From positions 248,001 to 312,000 of the forward strand of contig QXCR01000034.1 in assembly GCA_004380135.1 (NCBI GenBank): a stretch of DNA of 64,000 bases, given 5' to 3'. The notes under the pieces are model-generated. The model saw nothing but the letters and a program-made list of their open reading frames with translations. It had not been told where the DNA came from and ran no database searches. How positions within the stretch are numbered: the first letter of the stretch is position 1; every line of letters begins with the position of its first letter. Below are positions 29,987 through 38,742 of the stretch, piece by piece. The position numbers and the translations under genes were made by a program. The DNA comes from Stemphylium vesicarium. Its lineage: Eukaryota > Ascomycota > Dothideomycetes > Pleosporales > Pleosporaceae.

Positions 29987-31259
29987 TCAAAACACTGGGT
30001 AGTTACTTTTTGAAGCAAGGAGCAACGTCCTTGTATCCGTCAGGCTTGTGAGAGGATGCTCCTAGTTGGAGCGGCATACAATATGGTTTCGATCCGCTTG
30101 TAAATGTGGTGGTTACGGGTGGCTCGTCGACCGGATGCTAAGGCCGGATTTCAAGCGGCGCTGCAAAACCTATGAAAGTGAAGTAGATTGGAAGGGAAGA
30201 GAGTTTTGTATAGCGAGAGGATGTGAAGCAGGGGCTGTGCAAAGCCGCAGTGACAAGGCTCGAAGTCGGTGTGAGGTCCCTGGCTGCTCCGCAACCGTAA
30301 CAGTGACAATCCCGCCCCAGGAACCATGTACTGCAAGCGCAGGAACCGCTCGTAGCGGTACATCAGCAATCGATAAAGGTCCATTGGGTCTGTCATGAAC
30401 TCTTCCTTGGCGACAGCAAGGCTGCGCCACTGCATTCAGTGGGGTCTGTACCCGATGAAGCGATTGCGGTGTGAAGAGGGTAGTGGGGAAGAGTGTAGTC
30501 TGGTGCAGGCTGTGCTGATCATGGCAACGTGACTTCGCGGGCGGTTCCCATATGCATGGCCTACTTTCCACAGAGGTGGCCGTAAGACGCAGGTGGGCGG
30601 AGGGGTTAGGGCGAGGGACTATGCATACGTATGATAGCTCCCCTCAACCTATCGATTCGAGGCAAGTAAGCGCAGCCCGACCACGATACATGCACCCATG
30701 CCAACTCTTGCACACCAGCCACAACCTCAGGCTCTAAGGCGCAGAGAGGCCGCCCATCTCACATGCGCTTCAGGCAAGGGCAGTAAAGTCTAGATCCCAC
30801 GTTTGCACTAAGTGACGCAAAGGTGGTCCTCCTTGTTCGGGCGCAGCTCCTCATTGACAAGCATTGGTCAAGGATTGAAGGTGGGTATGTGGTGCTGCGT
30901 GTCTAGTTGTGGACAGCCGGGATTCCAACCACATGTGGCGGGGTGCGGGCGGTACTCACGATAACAACCTATGCATTCGCAAGAGAAAGAGAGACAGTAT
31001 GTGTGTGCTCCGCCCGTGAGTCGTAGAGACCTGGCAAATCATGTTCGGTATGCGTCGAGCGATGGTATCAGTGATGATCGGGTTTCTCGGGTAGGTGTTT
31101 TCATTCCACCACGCGTTCGCGCCCACATACGTCACTCGGTGAGAGCCTCGTTGAGTTTGGGATCGGGGAAGGCAAACAGTAAGTGACAACGCATTCTTCG
31201 CGCATAGTTTCATATGCTTTTACCAAACCTGCCCGGACTACGTCTCCGCAGATACTATA
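29987..31259. other. Intergenic, no supported gene
   Basis: About 1.27 kb between the starts and ends of two minus-strand genes. It holds the promoter of the retropepsin-like gene and the 3' UTR of the peroxiredoxin. Short overlapping frames only. Confidence 0.45.
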
Positions 31260-32088
31260 TCAAGCCTCATTGCTATCCACCTTTGCTGCACTATCAGCAA
31301 CCTCGTCGGCCGTCTCAGCCATATCGTGATCCTCCTTCTGCTCTACTTCCTCCTTACTCGGCACCGCGTCCTTGTTGTCCACAAGCTTCTTCACGACCTC
31401 GACGGTAGCAGCGGGACCACCGGGCTCAGCAGCCAACACCTTGCCCTCCTTGTCAACAACAAAGACACCACGTGTAGTGCCCTTGGGTGCCTTCTTGAAG
31501 CCGATGGCGGAGATGAGGCTTTGCGAAGGGTCGCACAGCAGCGTGTAGGGAAGCTTCTGCTTGGTCTTGAAGGTGGTGTTGGCCTTAAGGCTGTCAGATG
31601 AAAGACCGTAGATGGAGTAGCCGGTAGCGGTAAGGGGTGTGTAGGAGTCGCGGAAGAGGCAGGCTTGTGTTGTGCCTATAATTATCCGTATTAGTACTGC
31701 TGTATGCGACGTGAAAAGAATGCGACTTACATCCAGGCGTCGAGGCCTTGGGGTAGGTGAATAGCACGACTCCGCCCTTGCTCTCCCCTACAAGCTTCGC
31801 AAGTGTCGTCTTGTCGCCATCGTTGGTCTCGATTTCCCCGCCAAAGGAAGCAATGTCAATTGTGTCGCCAACTTTGGGCGGGCCGCTGGATGCTGCAGCC
31901 GAGGCGCCGTTGGTCTTGCCGACAACAGCTTCCTTGACAGCTTCAGCCTGCTCGGTCACCGTGTCTTGGACCTTCTCGACGACCGTTTTGTCGCTCTCGG
32001 CCTTCTTGCCCTTGGCGGCCGCCTTCTTCTTTGCTGGCGGTGCTGGCGCCGGGGGCGCTTCCTTGCGCTTACGGAGCTCGACCGGCAT
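31260..32088 (-). CDS. DOT5: Bcp/Dot5-type nuclear thiol peroxidase (peroxiredoxin)
   Basis: Exons (minus) are 32088-31731 and 31675-31260, joined by a 55-nt intron that interrupts the codon of the peroxidatic cysteine; 257 aa. Splicing yields YPKASTPGCTTQACLFRDSY, the PxxxTPGCTxQAC peroxiredoxin active site. It has the peroxidatic Cys and a second Cys five residues later, as in bacterioferritin co-migratory protein (BCP/PrxQ) enzymes. Later motifs are LSSDSLKANTTFKTKQKLPY, LLCDPS and GTTRGVFVVDKEG. The N-terminus is strongly basic (RKRKEAPPAPAPPAKKKAAA then KGKKAES), a likely nuclear localisation signal. This matches yeast nuclear thiol peroxidase Dot5. An acidic tail (about 225-257) is additional. 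The enzyme reduces hydroperoxides using thioredoxin. Localisation is inferred. Confidence 0.9.
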
Positions 32089-32817
32089 ATTGAGAGGATG
32101 TCAGGAAGCTGAAGCGCGGTCGCGTTAGTGTCGCGAGGCGATATGAACCTCGATAAAAGGAGGATTGGGCAGTGGGGAGCTCTGAGTTGGGCGGCGGCTC
32201 TCGTGGAAGTCGGGGTAGCACGGTTCGTTGCCCCTATGCGTACAAACTAGCAACCTATGGTACCACCGTCGCAATATCAACAATCGCACAGTTCGCAGTA
32301 CGATGTTCTCGAAGCGAATTAGTAAGTATGGTAAGGGTAAGTATGGTAGGTGCTCATGAGCAAGGCAAGGAGGATGTGTGGCCCATGATGATCTGATGCC
32401 CCGAAGCCAGGTCGTCCAGCCTCCTCACTTGGCGTTCCTGTCCAGAATGACATTAGCCAGATTACATGAGCCTTGCGTCTGTTCTTCGGAAAGAGCTTGT
32501 TTTGGACGGGCACTGGGGTGGGTAGACGCCTGTTATTGGCTGTCCAAGTGAGGAGTCGTGAGGTGCGCCCCGATGCACTGCAACGCTCGGTTGTGCATGT
32601 CCCGGGCGCGTCGTAGTCTCCGTTCCCCGACACCACCGGTTCCGCGAAGTAACGGAGCTTAAGTTTACATGTCAAATTGAGCGCGTATTTAACTCCTCTG
32701 AATCCTACAACAACAGAAGTTTGGGGTATTGCACCTCAGTCCTGATCCTGAGTTCAACCCAACGTCGCAACGGACGTGCTTTCTCCCTACTCCAACGCCA
32801 ATCCCAATCAGCATGGT
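32089..32817. other. Intergenic, no supported gene
   Basis: 729 bp holding the DOT5 promoter and the transporter 3' UTR; both genes are on the minus strand. A tandem GGTAAGTATGGTA-type duplication lies near 32326-32350. No gene seen. Confidence 0.5.
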
Positions 32818-34666
32818 TTAGTTATCCTCGGTACCTTCCGCTACCCAGCTGACAGGATGCCAATTATTCTCGCAAGAGAATACCTTGCCGCCGGAGCCAT
32901 TATGCAATGACGACCCCGACGACCACATGCCCAGGCCAAACTGTAACACAGAGTCAGCCACGTGCCATTACAGACGACAAGAAGACTCACAATGGACAAT
33001 CCCAATATCATGATGGAGAAATTGATGACCGTGAAGGCGCATTGTCGCTTCGATGAGAACAGCTTCCCATTCTTCTTGTCATGCCATAGCCATAGTAGTG
33101 GAGGAAGCGCATCTGCACATGTCAGCCAACTTGCCAAGTATCGTCAGCGGCAAAAGAAGTTAGGGTAGCGACTTACAACTGAACCAACTGCCAAAGAGCG
33201 CACCAATCAAGCCCAAAAGCAGATTGAAGTTCGGAACCGCCTCAGCCAGGATCCAACTTGCTAGCCATGCCCCAGCACAAATACCCACCCAGCTGGTCAA
33301 GGCCTTGCAACTGCGGGTGTGCACTACGTTCGTACCCTTCCAGATCCGCAGGTATACGTATTTGGTAGCCACAGAGCCATTGACAACACCAGCAATGATG
33401 ATTGTCGGAAGTGCTATGCCGAAGCAAATCTTACTGACGAGCGGTGATGCGGAGCCTAGAGCGGGCGAGGCGACGAGGGGCCCGGCGAAAAAATATATCA
33501 CCGCCGAAATGATCGCGTAAAAGGATACTGCGATGCCTTGCTCGAAGAAGAGGGCTTTGCGGAATTCGCGAGGGTCCTTGAGTTCAGATGCGAAGGAGAA
33601 GAAAGCGACATGCCCAGCTATGTTGTGTCAGTTTTGGGCCTCTCAGGGTTTGGCAGAAAACTTACTAAACGCCAGCACGATATTCATGACAGGATTGAGT
33701 CCCGTGACTAGCGACACGTTCGGTCGCACAGCCACCATATTGTTCATGTCCGGTTTCTGGATGCCAATGGCGATCATGGTAACCGTGACACTCACAATGA
33801 TCGAAGCGCAAGCTATAGACTGGTCAGCATGCGCATCTTCATTCTTGCACGGTTTGAGACTCACAAAAGATGCTCAAGTAGCTGACATTCTTGAACGTCC
33901 TCGGCAATGCCAACAGGAAGGAAACAATGAAGCCAACAACGCTGAAGATGATTGTGCAAGTCGCATGATCAGTCATGGCATTCATCGCAACCGCGAATGT
34001 CAGGATATGTGCGCCCATGATGAATATTAAGACCATTACTTGTCCCAAGGCAATAACATCGCGGGCAATCGGTCCACTGATGAGCGTTCCACAATCGGCA
34101 TACGATTGGAGCGATGGATATGCGAGTTTCAATTCGCCGATCAAATATCCTGTATATGTGGCGATGAGGCCCAGCAAGACTATCATGAGCAGCGCTGGGA
34201 CGATACCGAGGATCGCAAGGGCCTGAGGAAGCGCGAGGATACCGAGCGAAACGTTTTCGGCGAGCATTACTACGGGTGTTAGGGTATGAGGCGTTGAGGG
34301 AATGTGGCTGCTTACGTGTTCCCGTGTGCCTGTTGGGGATCAGCGAGAGCTTATAGCAAATCGATGAATGTGTTGAGTCGTGTTAAGAAATATAGCCACT
34401 GAGGACTTAATGCGATAGGAAGATGATATCAGAACTTACCACCATCGACATGTCTTGTACTGTATCTCAGCACCTTCTTCATTGCCAAATGTATCATCCT
34501 GCGCGGCTGGCGCATATTGTCCTTCAAGGTCTGACGATGCTGTTAAGCGCTGGCGTAAGGAAGGCTCGCCAACTACATGTACAGTAGCTTTCTCCGTACC
34601 CCGGGTCGTTGTGTGATTCAGGCTCGTGAAGGAAACGCCGGAACCTCTCGCTCTGAGGTCAGCCAT
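32818..34666 (-). CDS. AAAP-family amino acid transporter (N-system/Mtr-like)
   Basis: Seven exons on the minus strand: 34666-34440, 34329-34316, 34269-33865, 33812-33666, 33617-33177, 33112-32991 and 32940-32818. They give 492 aa with all phases consistent. This is an Aa_trans (AAAP) permease. Landmarks are WWHTGTLMLAENVSLGILAL at the first membrane helix, TGYLIGELKLAYPSLQSYAD, and TGHVAFFSFASELKDPREF. About eleven hydrophobic helices follow, ending with a short FGLGMWSSGSSLHN tail. It resembles the fungal neutral amino-acid permease Mtr (N. crassa methyltryptophan resistance). Exon 2 is only 14 nt. Without it the frame cannot be joined, and including it restores the exact spacing of the conserved first-helix motif. 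The substrate is inferred to be neutral or aromatic amino acids. Confidence 0.88.
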
Positions 34667-35639
34667 TCGTGATGAGAAAGTTGTACAAATATGCGGCTTC
34701 TAGTGTGAAGAAGGCGTGTCGGATCTGGTGCGAGAATAGTTGTACGTGGAAGAGTAGGGACGACAGAATCCCAAGGCGATTTATTCGTATTAACCAAGTG
34801 GTCAAGATACGGACCCAGAGTTGACGCACCCGATAAAGGCACAGTCACGCGCCACAGAGAGAGTTGTGTAAGTGCAGAAGTTCATGGTGCTGGTACCGAA
34901 GTTTGGGTCGTTTTGGCCAAATACTTCTTCGGAAATGCAAAACGGGACCCTTTGTGGCCGTGAGCATTCGTGGCGTACCATGGAACCCCGGAGATAGGAG
35001 CATTTACCACATCTATGAAATACTCATAGAGATAAGAGCTATCCTGATTGTTACGAGATAGGATAATACATCATGCGATTTCCCCCTGACTGATCGAACC
35101 TTTTCAGAATATTGTAGGTTGATACTCGTCATATTGGCATTATGAGCCTGTTCAGAGTATCAGGAGGGTAACTTCCGCACCTCAGAAATGCTGAAGAAGT
35201 CGCTAAGGGGTCGCAAGCCTCAGTCTTGCTCAATGTACGAGCACACGAGCCTGTACGTATCAATGCTTCTTACGACCGTTGCTCCCGCTCTTATCCCGCG
35301 TTCTGCGATGGGCGGAGCGTCTCCGATGCGGGGGTTATCTGGCCCAATGCAGACCAGAAGCCACTGCCTGGTAGGATGACTATTGAAAGTGGACTTTGGT
35401 GGTGCTGCGCATGCAATGGAAACGTCTCGGGCGTTGGAAGGCCGGCCTGGAGCAGGCTACGCCATCACGTGCGTTCGCGTTGGTGCGGCAGGGGCCATCT
35501 CACGTCGGCTTTATCGATACCGCCGCTCCACGTGCATCTCCCATTGTCGTTGCTCACGGCTCCGAACCTGCGACCCCTCATCTGATCCAACTTGCTTCCA
35601 TTGTCTTCGCGAGGGCACTGACAGTTTGCCAAGCCCATA
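34667..35639. promoter_or_regulatory. Divergent intergenic/promoter region
   Basis: 973 bp between the diverging transporter and SWIM/RING genes. Both promoters lie here. No convincing extra gene; the interval includes AT-richer sequence near 35,000-35,130. Confidence 0.45.
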
Positions 35640-36650
35640 ATGGATGACGACTTGAGGCGCCCGCCGCCTCGAGCGAACCGCAAGCGCAAGTCCGAGACCT
35701 ACGCCGACGAAGATGATGACGTTGCGCTCGTCGAGTATCCCTCTCCGCTCAAGAAAAGCAAGAACAGCAAGAACAGCAAAGGCGCATGCGAAGTCATCGA
35801 TCTCACCCAAGATTCGCCCAAAAAGACACCGGCCAAGAAGAGGAGCAAGCGCGACACGGATGCGCCTGCCCAAGAGAAGCGGGCCAGGTTGTTCCGCAAG
35901 AAGGCGCCCCAAAGCTATTTGGCTGTCAAAGAAAGAGCACTCACGCAGCGCTTGACAGTGCTCTCTCGCGAACGCTCCGGGAAAGACGATGCGCCAGAGG
36001 AAAAGATCACCGTGGCCGGCTCGACCGGCAATGTCTATACCATCTCAATTGGCCTCGTACCATCCTGCGACTGCCCGCATGCGAGGAAAGGCAACCAATG
36101 CAAGCACATCGTCTACGTAATGCTTCGAGTGCTGAAGGCACGCGAAGATATCGCCTATCAGTTAGCTCTTATCAGCTACGAGCTGCGCGATGTCATCAAG
36201 AATGCGTCGCCAATTCCTGGTGTCGAGACGGATGAAAAGGATGGCACAGAGAAGAAAGGCCAAGATGGTAACCGCAAGCCTATCGAAGGCGAATGTCCCA
36301 TCTGCTACGACGAGCTCGGCGCGGGAGAAGCCATCGTCTACTGCAAGGCTAGCTGTGGAAACAACGTACACAAGGGCTGCATGCAGAACTGGATAGCCGT
36401 CTCAAAGGGCAAGGCGACATGTCCTTACTGTCGAGCCAAGTGGGAGGCTGATGTGGGTTTCGACGGCAACTTGGGTCACATGGACATAAAGGGCCTGGAG
36501 AGAAACGAGGATGGCTATGTCAACGTCGCCGGTCGACTGGGCTTGACTGGAGAGCGGGATTACTCTACGTACCATCAGCATTGGGTGCGAAGACATCTAG
36601 ACTCTGGCGGACGGAGGAGAGGCGGCTATGACTACGACGATGACTATTAG
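35640..36650 (+). CDS. SWIM and RING finger protein with SUMO-interacting motif (putative E3 ubiquitin ligase)
   Basis: Single exon, 336 aa. The N-terminus is basic (KRKSE, KKSKNSK, KKTPAKKRSKR), suggesting nuclear entry. V-I-D-L-T at about 52-56 (CEVIDLTQDSP) fits a SUMO-interacting motif followed by a phosphorylatable/acidic stretch. A SWIM zinc finger follows: C143-x-C145 ... C154-x-H156 in CDCPHARKGNQCKHIVYVML. A RING-type finger then starts at C219 (CPICYDEL) and ends CPYCRAKW near 261-268. This SWIM-then-RING order resembles ZSWIM2/MEX-type E3 ligases. The C-terminus is glycine/arginine/tyrosine-rich (RRRGGYDYDDDY). Together the motifs suggest a nuclear, possibly SUMO-directed ubiquitin ligase. 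Domain identification is strong; the role is inferred. Confidence 0.9.
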   Translation: MDDDLRRPPPRANRKRKSETYADEDDDVALVEYPSPLKKSKNSKNSKGACEVIDLTQDSPKKTPAKKRSKRDTDAPAQEKRARLFRKKAPQSYLAVKERALTQRLTVLSRERSGKDDAPEEKITVAGSTGNVYTISIGLVPSCDCPHARKGNQCKHIVYVMLRVLKAREDIAYQLALISYELRDVIKNASPIPGVETDEKDGTEKKGQDGNRKPIEGECPICYDELGAGEAIVYCKASCGNNVHKGCMQNWIAVSKGKATCPYCRAKWEADVGFDGNLGHMDIKGLERNEDGYVNVAGRLGLTGERDYSTYHQHWVRRHLDSGGRRRGGYDYDDDY

Positions 36651-38742
36651 GCCCCGAGAGACGACTCGCGTCTTCCAGGGTACAATGTGTCTATATTTGG
36701 CGTTCAGGACAATGATACCGGGCGGTTGCAGGCGCAAGGCTTTGGAGACTTCGATGTATTTCTACAGTAAATATCGCAACCTTTCAGTATGTCGGGGCGC
36801 ATACAGCATCATATGCTCGCCAAGGGAGAGGTGAATATAAAAAGTATCATAAGGCTATGTACAAACCATTCGATATCGCGTAGTATCTACCATCCACCCA
36901 TTGATCGTAAACAAATATCGTCATGCATCTCCACGCGCTCCATCGTAGCAAGCCCACGTCATTCTCTCGACACGATGCTCGTACAGCGAGTGTTCAAAGA
37001 ATAATAACGATCAACAAAAACTGACGCGTCGCGCCCCCAGCACCCTCGCACCCACGCAATCCCCACCACCATCGCCAACCCCGACTCAATGTTTCTATTC
37101 TACGCCCTGTACCCACCGATCACCCCATTCCCCTCCCAATATTAGCATCAATCAAGCCTGCAACCAGCGCAAAAAAAGATGCTCGCACGTCCAAGATCCA
37201 CAAAGGCGATCAGCGGCGCCTACGCGTGTGCAGCTCACAGCCATGCACGCTCGCGGCTACGCCCCCACCCACACCTGTTCGCCAAAAGCTTCTTTTCGGC
37301 GATCGTAGGGCGGCCAAAAAGTCGCCGGTTGCGACCGAAAAGGCGCCGCCGCGGACGCTGTAGAAGGGCGCAAGCCACGGAGATTGAATACGAGAAGCAG
37401 AGGTTGATAACTTCCGATGACGACATGCGACGCCATAGTACACAATGCAAGCAAGCATGCGAGCTTAAACTTGCTGACGGCATGGGGTGGCGGTGTGCTT
37501 ACCTGACTGAATAAGCGCCGGTGGGTAATAGGTACACACATTGTGAGGTCGGTGGTACGAGGTGCGAATACGAGGGTGTGACGCGTACGAGAGGGGTTGT
37601 AGCCCGGGAATTGGCTGTTTACTCATGGAGAGGGACATATCCCAGAAGGGCAGAGTGAGGAAAGAGCTAGCATGGGAGCTGGACTAGATGTTATTGATTA
37701 CTACTATATAACAAAGGTTGGATGATTTCGATACGAGGGCGATTGTAGAGCCGCAGTTGCGGCGAAAGGTAGTTGGATGGAGCCTGGATGCATGATATGT
37801 GGGGACGGATAGTCGATGGGTTCCTGGACGGTTGGGCGCAGCAGCAGCAGTACCACCACCGCCAACACGGCGATAGATTCAGCCAAACTCGTGGCGGATG
37901 TGCAACGCGAAAAATCATGCTAAGCTCAAAAGTCATCACGGCCCCAATACATGTCGCGCACATGCAAAGACCGCCCATGAGACAATGGCGCTGAGTCTCC
38001 AAAGAGCAGAGAGAAGAGCAACTCGGGAAACCCTTCGGCAAGGAACACAATGAATCGATAAGGGGGAGGCGGAGTACCTGAGGATGTGCAGCGAGGCGGG
38101 GCCCGGTAACACGGCACAAGCGGGTACCTTGAAACAGTGCCTGGGCGTAAACGTGCTCATTTGCTAGCTTTCTGTGGCGTGCTATGAGCAAGGATCACCT
38201 TAGAATGATCATGCAGGTACCGCGGCTTGGAAATTAGATGTGTCGCTGAGGTAAGTCACAGAATCCAGTCGGAATGATGTCAGCGCAAAAGGCATCACAG
38301 TAGCACAGGAAAAGGTGGAATAAGTCGCAAGAGTAAAAATTCACTAAAAAGGATGCTAAATGATAATGAACAAACGCCATGCCCGATGATCTTTTCGACG
38401 CATACGATACTAACAAAGGAAAAAGGTCTAGGAACAATAGAAGTCGTCAGACATGTTGCTCGTTGCCACGCCTAAAGATCAAGCGCGACAAACACAGAGT
38501 AGACGCGATACATGATGGTTTGAGAAGAGACAGTCAATATATTGTCGATCATACATGAACTGCCTGAACCCGGGGTTTTTCATATCCACCACAAAGGAAA
38601 CCACCCATCGCTCTGCCCCTGCCTGAGGAGACTTGATACAGAAGACAGACAAGACATGTTAAGAAATTGGATCAAGTGACCCTATGGACGGATGACACAA
38701 ACGAAAACGCCGTGCTTATCTACAGTCAAAGCAGATCAGCGT
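36651..38742. other. Intergenic between convergent genes, no supported gene
   Basis: About 2.1 kb between convergent 3' ends. Short frames on both strands lack domains. GCAGCAGCAG-type sequence occurs near 37,840. The right part should contain the 3' UTR of the repetitive secreted protein gene. Confidence 0.45.
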
